Below are positions 6,893 through 13,824 of a stretch of DNA of 13,849 bases, piece by piece (the first letter of the stretch is position 1; each line of letters begins with the position of its first letter). Made by a program: the position numbers and the translations under genes. The stretch is from assembly GCA_965363755.1 (NCBI GenBank), contig CBDTVL010000085.1, positions 1 to 13,849 on the forward strand, given 5' to 3'. This DNA is from JL08 sp965363755 (GTDB taxonomy: Bacteria; Pseudomonadota; Alphaproteobacteria; Rhodobacterales; Rhodobacteraceae). A model generated the notes under the pieces. The model ran no database searches, was not told the DNA's origin, and saw nothing but the letters and a program-made list of their open reading frames with translations.

Positions 6893-8356
6893 ATGACCAC
6901 CAAAGTCATCAAAAATGGCACCGTCTGCACGGCAGATCGGTCGTACAAAGCTGACGTTCTCATCGAAGGTGAGACGATCAAACAGATCGGCCAAGACCTG
7001 CAGGGCGATGAATATATCGACGCAGAGGGTGCTTATGTGATCCCCGGCGGCATTGATCCGCACACCCATCTGGAAATGCCCTTTATGGGCACAACGGCTG
7101 CCGAGACTTTTGAATCGGGCACTTGGGCCGCAGCCGTGGGTGGCACAACAATGGTAGTTGATTTCTGTTTGCCGGGTGCGGATGGCAGCATCAAGAACGC
7201 GATCAATGAATGGCACCGCAAATCCGCGCCGCAGATTTGCTCGGATGTCGGGTATCACATGGCGATTACCGGCTGGAATGAAGATGTCTTTACCGAAATG
7301 GAAGATGCGGTGAAGATGGGCGTCAATTCGTTCAAGCATTTCATGGCCTACAAAGGCGCGCTGATGATTGAGGATGACGAGATGTTCGCCAGCTTCAAGC
7401 GGTGTGCCGAACTGGGCGCGCTGCCAATGGTACACGCCGAAAATGGCGACCTGGTTGCCGAGATGCAGCAGAAATACTTCGATCAGGGAATCACAGGACC
7501 TGAAGGGCACGCCTATTCCCGGCCGCCGGAATTTGAAGGTGAGGCTGCCAACCGCGCAATTACAATTGCCGATGCAGCTGGCGTACCGCTCTACATCGTA
7601 CATGTGTCCTGCGAGCAATCACACGAGGCGATCCGACGCGCGCGACAAAAGGGCATGCGGGTTTATGGCGAGCCGCTGATCCAATTCTTGACGCTGGATG
7701 AAAGCGAGTATTTCAACAAAGACTGGGATCATGCGGCGCGGCGGGTGATGTCCCCCCCGTTCCGGTCCAAAGATCATCAGGACAGCCTTTGGGCGGGTCT
7801 GCAATCCGGTTCCTTGCAGGTTGTGGCGACCGATCATGCGGCATTTAATACGGAGCAAAAACGTGCCGGTCGGAACGATTTCAGGATCATTCCAAACGGG
7901 TCAAATGGTCTTGAGGAACGCTTGGCGGTCCTGTGGACCGAAGGCGTGGACACGGGCCGGTTAACGCCAAATGAATTTGTCGCCGTGACCAGCACAAACG
8001 TTGCCAAGATCTTGAACATCTACCCCAAAAAGGGTGCGATTGTGGAAGGCGCTGATGCAGACATTGTGGTTTGGGACCCGAAACTGTCCAAGACCATAAG
8101 CCCGGCAAACCACCATTCTGTTTTGGATTACAACGTGTTCGAAGGGTTCGAGGTCAAAGCCCAGTCGCGCTATACACTAAGCCGCGGCGAAGTCATCTGG
8201 GCGTGGGGGCAAAACAGCCAACCACAACCGGGGCGGGGCAAGTTTGTGCCGCGACCCGCTTTCGGGACAGCGTCTGTGGCCTTGAGCAAATGGAAAGAGC
8301 TGACAGCGCCGAAGATGATCCAACGTGACCCGCTGAATATTCCGGCGGGGATATAG
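6893..8356 (+). CDS. hydA: Dihydropyrimidinase (D-hydantoinase family)
   Basis: This enzyme opens the dihydrouracil or dihydrothymine ring to the N-carbamoyl-beta-amino acid, in the cytoplasm. It is a 487-aa cyclic amidohydrolase with the full binuclear metal site. His57 and His59 lie in GGIDPHTHLEMPF, Lys154 (the expected carboxylated lysine) in FKHFMAYKG, His181 in MVHAENGD, His237 in YIVHVSCEQSH and Asp314 in VATDHAAFN. RIIPNGSNGLEERLAVLW (331-348) is typical of dihydropyrimidinases, and the C-terminal tail has the usual length. ATG6893 is preferred over upstream starts because GGGAG at 6881-6885 is 7 nt away and the protein then begins with the normal first beta strand. Neighbours (preTA, carbamoylase, importer) support the pyrimidine role over a hydantoin one. 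Confidence 0.95.
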   Translation: MTTKVIKNGTVCTADRSYKADVLIEGETIKQIGQDLQGDEYIDAEGAYVIPGGIDPHTHLEMPFMGTTAAETFESGTWAAAVGGTTMVVDFCLPGADGSIKNAINEWHRKSAPQICSDVGYHMAITGWNEDVFTEMEDAVKMGVNSFKHFMAYKGALMIEDDEMFASFKRCAELGALPMVHAENGDLVAEMQQKYFDQGITGPEGHAYSRPPEFEGEAANRAITIADAAGVPLYIVHVSCEQSHEAIRRARQKGMRVYGEPLIQFLTLDESEYFNKDWDHAARRVMSPPFRSKDHQDSLWAGLQSGSLQVVATDHAAFNTEQKRAGRNDFRIIPNGSNGLEERLAVLWTEGVDTGRLTPNEFVAVTSTNVAKILNIYPKKGAIVEGADADIVVWDPKLSKTISPANHHSVLDYNVFEGFEVKAQSRYTLSRGEVIWAWGQNSQPQPGRGKFVPRPAFGTASVALSKWKELTAPKMIQRDPLNIPAGI

Positions 8357-8393
8357 AGATTGGTCATTCTCAGGCTAGTAAGGACGTAGGGTT

Positions 8394-9176
8394 TTGAACT
8401 CGAAAACAGTGATCTCTGCCCGCAATCTGGACCTGACATTTCAGACCGATGATGGACCTGTGCATGCGTTGAAGGACGTTAGCCTTGATGTCGAGCAGGG
8501 CGATTTTATCAGTTTCATCGGCCCTTCCGGCTGCGGCAAAACCACGTTTCTGCGGGTGATGGCAGACTTGGAGCAACCGACAGGCGGCACCATCACCGTC
8601 AATGGAACATCGCCCGAAGAGGCCCGGATGGCCCGCGCTTACGGCTATGTGTTTCAAGCCGCTGGGCTTTATCCGTGGCGCACGATCGGCGGCAACATCC
8701 AATTGCCGCTTGAGATTATGGGTTATGACAAGGCGGATATGGCCGAACGAGTCGCGCGTGTGCTGGAACTGGTGGAACTGGGGGGATTCGAGAAAAAGTA
8801 TCCATGGCAGTTGTCGGGCGGCATGCAGCAGCGTGCCTCGATCGCGCGGGCGCTGGCTTTTGATGCTGACCTGTTGTTGATGGACGAACCATTTGGCGCG
8901 CTGGACGAGATCGTGCGCGACCATCTGAATGAACAACTGCTGCATCTCTGGGATCGAACAGGCAAAACCATCGCCTTTGTGACCCACTCCATTCCAGAAG
9001 CGGTCTATCTGAGCACCAAGATTGTGGTGATGTCACCACGGCCCGGCCGGATCACCGACGTGATTGACAGCCCGCTTCCCAAAGAACGACCTTTGGATAT
9101 TCGAGATACGCCAGAGTTTCTTGAAGTGGCGCATCGCGTGCGCCAAGGATTGCGTTCAGGACATGGCGATGAGTGA
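8394..9176 (+). CDS. ABC importer ATP-binding protein (SsuB/ThiZ/TauB type)
   Basis: The ATPase of a small-molecule importer, 260 aa, on the cytoplasmic face of the inner membrane. Walker A is GPSGCGKTT at 43-51, Q-loop Gln88 (YVFQAAGLYPWRT), signature LSGGMQQR at 140-147, Walker B LLLMDE at 160-165, D-loop GALD at 168-171 and H-loop His198. The subfamily is the nitrate/sulfonate/taurine/thiamine-precursor type, consistent with the binding protein downstream. The start is a TTG at 8394, with AAGGA at 8380-8384 nine nt upstream; GTG8409 is the next in-frame choice but would cut into the first strand. It lies 37 nt after hydA with no terminator between, so it is probably on the same transcript. 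It overlaps the next gene in ATGAGTGA. Confidence 0.92.
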   Translation: MNSKTVISARNLDLTFQTDDGPVHALKDVSLDVEQGDFISFIGPSGCGKTTFLRVMADLEQPTGGTITVNGTSPEEARMARAYGYVFQAAGLYPWRTIGGNIQLPLEIMGYDKADMAERVARVLELVELGGFEKKYPWQLSGGMQQRASIARALAFDADLLLMDEPFGALDEIVRDHLNEQLLHLWDRTGKTIAFVTHSIPEAVYLSTKIVVMSPRPGRITDVIDSPLPKERPLDIRDTPEFLEVAHRVRQGLRSGHGDE

Positions 9177-10053
9177 CGCGAAAGGCGGATTTTGGGCGTC
9201 TTTTGTACCGGTTCTGACCGTCGTCGTAGCCTTGTTTACTTTTTGGTATTTGGGTGCTGTCGCCTTGAACACAGCCTGGGCAAAGGACAAGGCGCAACGC
9301 GCGGGCACAGAACTGACCGTATACGAACTGATTGCCGACACATGGTCTCAGGACAAGCCCAAACTACCTGCGCCGCATCAAGTGGCAGTGGAGATATGGG
9401 ATACAACCGTAGAGAAAAAAGTCACGTCAAAGCGGTCCCTGATATACCACTCCTGGATCACGTTTTCCTCGACGATGTTGGGCTTCGTTCTGGGGACTGC
9501 ACTTGGAATCGCGCTGGCAGTAGGAATAGTTTTCAACCGCACAATGGATATGAGCGTGATGCCTTGGGTCATTGCCAGCCAGACCATTCCCATTCTCGCG
9601 ATTGCGCCGATGATCATTGTGGTGCTGAATGCGGTTGGCATTTCGGGTTTACTGCCCAAGGCGATTATTTCGATGTACCTGTCGTTTTTCCCGGTGGTCG
9701 TGGGCATGGTCAAAGGTTTGCGCAGCCCGTCCGCAATGCAGCTCGATCAGATGCGAACGTGGAATGCCAGCGCGAGCCAGACTTTCTGGCGGTTGCGGCT
9801 TCCATCCTCAATGCCGTATTTGTTCACGTCTCTCAAAATCGCGATGGCGGCGTCACTGGTGGGCGCAATCGTTGGTGAATTGCCGACAGGGGCTGTGGCC
9901 GGACTGGGGGCGCGTTTGTTGGCAGGCAGTTACTATGGTCAGACCATTCAGATCTGGAGCGCGCTGATTATGGCGGCAGCGCTTGCAGCGTCATTGGTCG
10001 GTATCATTGGATTTCTGCAGCGGATCACCCTGCGTCGGATGGGAATGGCGTAA
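9169..10053 (+). CDS. ABC importer inner-membrane permease 1
   Basis: A 294-aa BPD-type permease. It has one N-terminal membrane helix (about 10-30), a periplasmic or linker stretch rich in charged residues (about 35-90), and then roughly five hydrophobic helices. The cytoplasmic EAA-type loop that contacts the ATPase is visible as MRTWNASASQTFWRLRLP, about 60 residues before the final helices. Two near starts exist: ATG9163 and ATG9169. I chose 9169 because CAGGA at 9157-9161 is 7 nt upstream and the ATG overlaps the ATPase stop. The longer N-terminal extension that reads back to 9064 would lie inside the ATPase gene and is rejected. It pairs with permease 2, which begins within its own stop codon (TAATG), so the channel is probably a heterodimer. 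Confidence 0.9.
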   Translation: MSDAKGGFWASFVPVLTVVVALFTFWYLGAVALNTAWAKDKAQRAGTELTVYELIADTWSQDKPKLPAPHQVAVEIWDTTVEKKVTSKRSLIYHSWITFSSTMLGFVLGTALGIALAVGIVFNRTMDMSVMPWVIASQTIPILAIAPMIIVVLNAVGISGLLPKAIISMYLSFFPVVVGMVKGLRSPSAMQLDQMRTWNASASQTFWRLRLPSSMPYLFTSLKIAMAASLVGAIVGELPTGAVAGLGARLLAGSYYGQTIQIWSALIMAAALAASLVGIIGFLQRITLRRMGMA

Positions 10054-10892
10054 TGGGGTGGATCGCCTTTGGATTAGCAATTTGGGCCACCGGGTGGAGC
10101 CTGAATGTCTGGCTCTCGCATCGCCCCAAAACGTCTTTCACTTGGCTGGCCGTCCCGGTAATCTTTGGCCTCACGTTGATCCTGATCTGGGAAAGTGTAG
10201 TGCGCGGATTTCAAATATCTCCAGTCCTGCTGCCGCCGCCGTCGGCGATTGCAACCCGGTTTGCCGCCTCGACAGCCATATTGTGGGAGGATTTTGCACA
10301 AACCGTCCTAAAAGGCGCGCTGAGCGGCTATATCATCGGATGTGGATCGGCTTTCCTGACAGCGATCTGGATCGACCGCTATCCGTTTTTGCGGCGCGGT
10401 CTGCTACCGGTGGGCAACTTTGTCGCCGCCCTGCCAATTATCGGAATGGCTCCGATCCTGGTTATGTGGTTCGGGTTTGATTGGCAGTCCAAAGCTGCTG
10501 TTGTGGTCGTCATGGTGTTCTTTCCTATGCTGGTGAACACCGTACAGGGATTGCAGGAAACCGATTCCATGCAGCGCGACCTGATGCGAACCTATGCGGC
10601 CGGGTATTGGCGCACTTTGTTCAAATTGCGCCTGCCCGCAGCAATGCCATTTGTCTTTAACGGACTGAAAATTGGGAGTACATTGGCCCTCATTGGAGCG
10701 ATTGTCGCTGAATTCTTTGGCTCTCCGACGCGCGGAATGGGGTTTCGCATCTCAACCTCGGTGGGTCAGCTTGCCATGGATTTGGTTTGGGCCGAAATTG
10801 TTGTGGCCGCGATTGCGGGGTCCGCGTTTTACGGCGCGGTTGCTATTGCAGAGCGGGCTGTGACGTTCTGGCATCCATCACAACGGGGGTGA
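10053..10892 (+). CDS. ABC importer inner-membrane permease 2
   Basis: A 279-aa permease of the same BPD family as its upstream neighbour but clearly diverged from it. Hydrophobic helices start at the N-terminus (MGWIAFGLAIWATGW), followed by VIFGLTLILIWESVV and four more. The EAA-type loop is MRTYAAGYWRTLFKLRLP, a good match to the one in permease 1. AEFFGSPTRGMGFRI near the C-terminus is a common sequence in nitrate/sulfonate/thiamine-precursor permeases. The ATG at 10053 shares its A with the preceding TAA, so translation is coupled. Substrate is inferred from the operon and the binding protein: a pyrimidine or a pyrimidine-related compound. A gap of 60 nt without a hairpin follows before the binding-protein gene. 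Confidence 0.9.
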   Translation: MGWIAFGLAIWATGWSLNVWLSHRPKTSFTWLAVPVIFGLTLILIWESVVRGFQISPVLLPPPSAIATRFAASTAILWEDFAQTVLKGALSGYIIGCGSAFLTAIWIDRYPFLRRGLLPVGNFVAALPIIGMAPILVMWFGFDWQSKAAVVVVMVFFPMLVNTVQGLQETDSMQRDLMRTYAAGYWRTLFKLRLPAAMPFVFNGLKIGSTLALIGAIVAEFFGSPTRGMGFRISTSVGQLAMDLVWAEIVVAAIAGSAFYGAVAIAERAVTFWHPSQRG

Positions 10893-10952
10893 GCAAAGCG
10901 AATAAGAGGCCTGGGGAACAAAAGACCAAAAACAATCAACAAGGAGAGTATG

Positions 10953-11942
10953 ATGAAGATTCTTACAAAAACGCTGGGAATAGCCGCGCTGGGAGCCTGG
11001 GGGACTATGGCTCAGGCGGCGGATGATGTGACACTACAACTTAAGTGGGTCACACAGGCTCAGTTTGCCGGATATTATGTCGCATTGGACAAAGGGTTTT
11101 ACGGCGAGGAAGACCTGAATGTGACCATCAAGCCTGGCGGGCCGGATATCGCGCCATCTCAAGTGCTGGCGGGTGGCGGCGCGGATGTAACCGTTGACTG
11201 GATGCCGTCTGCATTGGCGGCGCGCGAAAAGGGCCTGCCAATGGTCAATATCGCCCAGCCGTTTAAATCATCAGGCATGATGCTGACCTGCCGCAAGGAC
11301 ACTGGCGTGGCAACCACTGCTGATTTCCCCGGCAAAACACTGGGCGTCTGGTTCTTTGGCAATGAATTTCCATTCCTCAGCTGGATGAGCCAGCTCGGCC
11401 TTTCAACCGATGGCGGTGACGCCGGTGTGACGGTTCTCAAGCAGGGCTTTAACGTTGATCCGATCCTGCAGGGTCAGGCAGCCTGTGTGTCGACAATGAC
11501 CTACAATGAGTACTGGCAGATCATTGATGCAGGTCTGACTCCGGATGATCTGGTGGTCTTCAAATACGAAGATCAAGGTGTGGCGACACTGGAAGACGGT
11601 CTTTATGTGCTTGAGGAAAACCTCGCTGACCCAGCCTTTGAAGACAAGATGGTGCGTTTTGTACGAGCGTCGATGAAGGGCTGGAAATGGGCCGAAGAAA
11701 ACCCTGACGGCGCTGCAATGATCGTGCTGGATAATGATTCCAGCGGTGCGCAAACCGAAAAACACCAAAAGCGCATGATGGGTGAGATCGCCAAGCTGAC
11801 CTCGGGCAGCAACGGCGCGCTTGATCCTGCCGATTATGAGCGCACCGTATCATCGCTGATGTCAGGTGGTTCTGACCCCGTTATTACCGCGGCACCCGAA
11901 GGCGCCTGGACCCACGCTATCACGGATAAAGCGCTAAAATAA
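10953..11942 (+). CDS. NMT1/THI5-like periplasmic substrate-binding protein
   Basis: The solute-binding component of the importer, 329 aa, exported by Sec. The signal peptide is MKILTKTLGIAALGAWGTMAQA, cut after AQA at residue 22. The mature N-terminus (28-50) carries the family hallmark LQLKWVTQAQFAGYYVALDKGFY, typical of NMT1/THI5-like proteins (ThiY, RibY), some of which bind pyrimidine thiamin precursors. Two cysteines (113 and 178) may form a disulfide. ATG10953 is chosen over ATG10950 because AAGGAG at 10941-10946 is 6 nt away from it but only 3 nt from the other. It is last in the unit, followed by an intrinsic terminator. Operon context suggests uracil, thymine or a related pyrimidine; thiamin precursors or riboflavin-like ligands are alternatives, as no thiamin or riboflavin gene or riboswitch is seen nearby. 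Confidence 0.92.
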   Translation: MKILTKTLGIAALGAWGTMAQAADDVTLQLKWVTQAQFAGYYVALDKGFYGEEDLNVTIKPGGPDIAPSQVLAGGGADVTVDWMPSALAAREKGLPMVNIAQPFKSSGMMLTCRKDTGVATTADFPGKTLGVWFFGNEFPFLSWMSQLGLSTDGGDAGVTVLKQGFNVDPILQGQAACVSTMTYNEYWQIIDAGLTPDDLVVFKYEDQGVATLEDGLYVLEENLADPAFEDKMVRFVRASMKGWKWAEENPDGAAMIVLDNDSSGAQTEKHQKRMMGEIAKLTSGSNGALDPADYERTVSSLMSGGSDPVITAAPEGAWTHAITDKALK

Positions 11943-11962
11943 TCGCCAAACGATACAAGATC

Positions 11963-11990
11963 AAAGGCCCGTCAGATTGGCGGGCCTTTT
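11963..11990 (+). terminator. Intrinsic terminator after the binding-protein gene
   Basis: AAAGGCCCG (11963-11971) pairs perfectly with CGGGCCTTT (11981-11989) across a 9-nt loop, followed by one more T. It lies 20 nt after the binding-protein stop and closes the long plus-strand unit. Read from the other strand it also forms a hairpin with a short T run, so it may also serve the convergent L,D-transpeptidase gene, whose stop is at 12017. Confidence 0.85.
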
Positions 11991-12016
11991 ACATGTGAAA
12001 TACGAAGTGCCGCACC

Positions 12017-12571
12017 TCAGAGAACAGTGACCACAGTTCCTACTGGCACACGTTCATAAAGATCGGTCACATGTTCGTTCAACATCCGAATGCAGCCGTT
12101 CGACACAGATTGCCCGATGGTGCTGGGTTGCGTCGTTCCATGTATGCGAAAATAAGTGTCCTTGCCGTTTTGAAACAGGTAGAGCGCCCGGGCTCCAAGC
12201 GGGTTCGCTGACCCACCCGGCATAACGTAGTCGCTGTTGATGAACTTGGGGTAGAGATGCGGGTCCCGCTCGATCATTTCGTCCGTTGGCCGCCATGTTG
12301 GCCACTCTTTCTTAACGTCAATCGACGCCGACCCGGTGAACTCCAGACCGGCCTTGCCGACGCCAACACCATATCTGAGCGCTTTGCGAGGTTCGGTTAC
12401 GAAATACAGGTAATAAGACCGCGGCAGGATCAACATCTGCCCAGGCAGGAAGTCCTTTTTGATCCGGACCTCTTGCGGTGTCGGATCAAACGCCCCCTGT
12501 TTCGACAATGTGATCTGTGGAAATACAGTGGTGGCAAGACTACTGCCTAAAAGGGTACGGCGGGTGATCAT
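12017..12571 (-). CDS. L,D-transpeptidase (YkuD/ErfK family)
   Basis: A 184-aa exported cell-wall enzyme of the YkuD fold. Such proteins make 3-3 cross-links in peptidoglycan or attach proteins to it. The active-site motif is complete: His144 in RIHGTTQPS, then SVSNGCIRM with catalytic Cys160 and Arg162. The N-terminus MITRRTLLGSSLATTVF has a twin arginine followed by a hydrophobic run, a Tat-like signal, although the motif is not the full consensus and Sec export is possible. AAAGGA lies about 7 nt before the ATG. It is a single gene, convergent with the ABC unit and divergent from the next small gene. It appears functionally unrelated to pyrimidine breakdown and marks the border of the locus. 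Confidence 0.93.
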   Translation of the reverse strand: MITRRTLLGSSLATTVFPQITLSKQGAFDPTPQEVRIKKDFLPGQMLILPRSYYLYFVTEPRKALRYGVGVGKAGLEFTGSASIDVKKEWPTWRPTDEMIERDPHLYPKFINSDYVMPGGSANPLGARALYLFQNGKDTYFRIHGTTQPSTIGQSVSNGCIRMLNEHVTDLYERVPVGTVVTVL

Positions 12572-12894
12572 TTAGTTGTCCTTTGAAAATACATTCGACG
12601 CCCGATTGTGTCATGTGTCGGCTGAAAATCAAGCGTCTGCAATCACGAGATAGTGAGGTGTCGGGCGCGCAGAGACACCGAACATAATCCCCATTCGCCC
12701 AACCCATTGCATTGTCTGCAAAAATCGCCAGAAAGCGAGCCGCGATATGAAAACGGCGGACCGCCGGGGCCTGCTGTCGAAGGTGGAGATTGACAGAGAA
12801 AAGACTGCCGCGCCAGCGCCCTGCCCGACAGTTTGCTGACTTTTCAGGCCCAAATGTGTATACTTGGCACCTCAATCAACCAGTGGAGGGCACG
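12572..12894. other. Intergenic region between the L,D-transpeptidase and the ABM-like gene
   Basis: This 323-nt divergent intergenic region holds no ORF I can support. It must contain promoters for both flanking genes. A weak hairpin, GGTGTC (12657-12662) with GACACC (12674-12679), is visible. The plus-strand promoter candidate at 12836-12864 is listed separately. A TTGACA at 12790-12795 has no -10 at the right distance. Confidence 0.6.
12836..12864 (+). promoter_or_regulatory. Candidate sigma-70-type promoter for the ABM-like gene
   Basis: CTGACT (12836-12841) and TATACT (12859-12864) are separated by exactly 17 bp, with 4 of 6 and 5 of 6 matches to the standard hexamers. Transcription would start near 12871, followed by GGAGG at 12885-12889 and the ATG at 12895, giving a short leader. 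Confidence 0.45.
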
Positions 12895-13185
12895 ATGCCG
12901 TATGTCACAATCACCACATGGGAAATCGCGGACGGAAGCGATTATGACGTTGCTTTGCGCAACATCCGCGAAAAACGCTTGCCCGCGCTGAAACAACTGG
13001 GGGCAACACGCGTGAGCGTGGTGCGCACCAGTGACCGCACCAGCGCGGCGATCACGGAATGGCCGGATCTGGTCACGCGCGACGCTGCGGAACATGCGAT
13101 CCAAGAGGTCCGCAAGAAGGTCCACACCGAGGATCTGTCGCGCATGACTGGCGAAATGAAGGGCCAGGTCGTCGCCGATCTGTGA
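12895..13185 (+). CDS. Small ABM-like (dimeric alpha/beta barrel) protein of unknown function
   Basis: A 96-aa soluble protein without signal peptide. MPYVTITTWEIADGSDYD followed by helix-rich ALRNIREKRLPALKQLG and then ATRVSVVRTSDRTSAAITEWPD follows the beta-alpha-beta-beta pattern of the antibiotic-biosynthesis-monooxygenase-like ferredoxin fold; no catalytic residue can be named. GGAGG at 12885-12889 is 5 nt before ATG12895, which fixes the start; a frame extending back to 12790 has no such support. It lies 36 nt before the DUF167 gene and is probably co-transcribed with it. The fold is a moderate-confidence inference; the function is unknown. Confidence 0.75.
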   Translation: MPYVTITTWEIADGSDYDVALRNIREKRLPALKQLGATRVSVVRTSDRTSAAITEWPDLVTRDAAEHAIQEVRKKVHTEDLSRMTGEMKGQVVADL

Positions 13186-13221
13186 TCTGGACGGGGCCGC
13201 CGGGTCATGGGATGACGCCCT

Positions 13222-13482
13222 ATGGAAAAGGCAATGCTGAGTCATCTTGCTGTGGAGGGCAAAGAGTTCGCCGTGCGGGTAACCCCCGGCGGACGGCGCA
13301 ACGCTATTGAGACCGATGACAACAGTCTGCGCATCTGGGTAACCGCCGCGCCCGAAGGCGGCAAGGCAAATGCAGCGGTGCAAAAGCTGCTGGCCCGGGC
13401 GTTGGGCGTGGCGAAATCGCGGCTGGTTCTGGTGCGGGGCGAAACCAGCCGGGACAAGGTCTGGCGCCTGACCGGTCTCTAG
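13222..13482 (+). CDS. DUF167/YggU family protein
   Basis: An 86-aa protein of the widespread DUF167 (YggU) family, whose function is not established. The family signature is clear: FAVRVTPGGRRNAI near 16-29, then LRIWVTAAPEGGKANAAVQKLLARALGV (36-63, in parts), in which PEGGKANAAV is the most conserved element, and finally SRLVLVRGETSRDKVWRL. The length is normal for the family. The start is ATG13222; ATG13234 is a possible alternative that would remove MEKA. No close Shine-Dalgarno decides between them (GGGA at 13209-13212 favours the first). It follows the ABM-like gene by 36 nt, consistent with a two-gene unit. Confidence 0.9.
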   Translation: MEKAMLSHLAVEGKEFAVRVTPGGRRNAIETDDNSLRIWVTAAPEGGKANAAVQKLLARALGVAKSRLVLVRGETSRDKVWRLTGL

Positions 13483-13560
13483 ACAGCGCTGCGCGAGGAT
13501 AAAGGGACGCAAAGATCAGCACGCGACGCTTGTAAATTTTTTCAGAAATCTACTCCCCCG

Positions 13561-13576
13561 TGTGATCTAGTTCACA
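13561..13576. promoter_or_regulatory. CRP-consensus-like palindrome
   Basis: TGTGATCTAGTTCACA has both perfect half-sites TGTGA and TCACA with 6-bp spacing, as in the E. coli CRP site, and matches the ideal TGTGATCTAGATCACA at 15 of 16 bases. Which Crp/Fnr-family protein would bind it in this organism is unknown. It lies 79 nt after the DUF167 stop and 98 nt before ATG13659, so it would act on the small ORF, a small RNA, or a gene beyond the window. Confidence 0.45.
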
Positions 13577-13658
13577 GACTGACGCTAGGTCATCGTGTTG
13601 AATGAGGGTGTGAGTGGTGGTGAATATTTCTTGCCCCAGTATCGTAGAGAGTGTGAAA

Positions 13659-13817
13659 ATGGTTCAATTTTATCAGTATCTCCGGGGACTTGACCCGGAT
13701 ATTTACCCGGTTTCTGGTGTCGCTTTAGGCCCATCAGCCAGCCGCAGCCCTGAGGGTCGTATTCCCGGCCCAACCTGTCCCGCCAGATGGCGGTTCACAG
13801 ACTGGGCTGCGATCTGA
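13659..13817 (+). CDS. Possible small protein, unrecognised
   Basis: A 52-codon ORF starting MVQFYQYLRGLDPDIY and ending in TDWAAI. AGAGAG at 13646-13651 is 7 nt before the ATG; an alternative GTG start at 13614, with GAGGG at 13604-13608, would add 15 residues. Support comes from the hairpin beginning 8 nt after its stop and from the palindrome upstream. There is no signal peptide, membrane segment or known domain, and the C-terminal half is Pro/Arg/Gly-rich, as in non-coding GC-rich DNA. A small RNA or chance ORF is equally plausible. Confidence 0.28.
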   Translation: MVQFYQYLRGLDPDIYPVSGVALGPSASRSPEGRIPGPTCPARWRFTDWAAI

Positions 13818-13824
13818 ACACAGG

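Noticed and set aside
9064..9168. Longer N-terminus for permease 1 reaching back to 9064
   Set aside because: It would overlap the ATPase gene by more than 100 nt and add a non-membrane sequence unlike permeases; the coupled ATG at 9169 explains the start better.
9706..9716. Isolated TGGTCAAA half-site inside the permease 1 gene
   Set aside because: There is no matching left arm at the required spacing, so it is chance sequence within a coding region.
12657..12679. Hairpin GGTGTC/GACACC in the region upstream of the L,D-transpeptidase gene
   Set aside because: Only 6 bp with an 11-nt loop and no T run; too weak to call a terminator or regulatory RNA.
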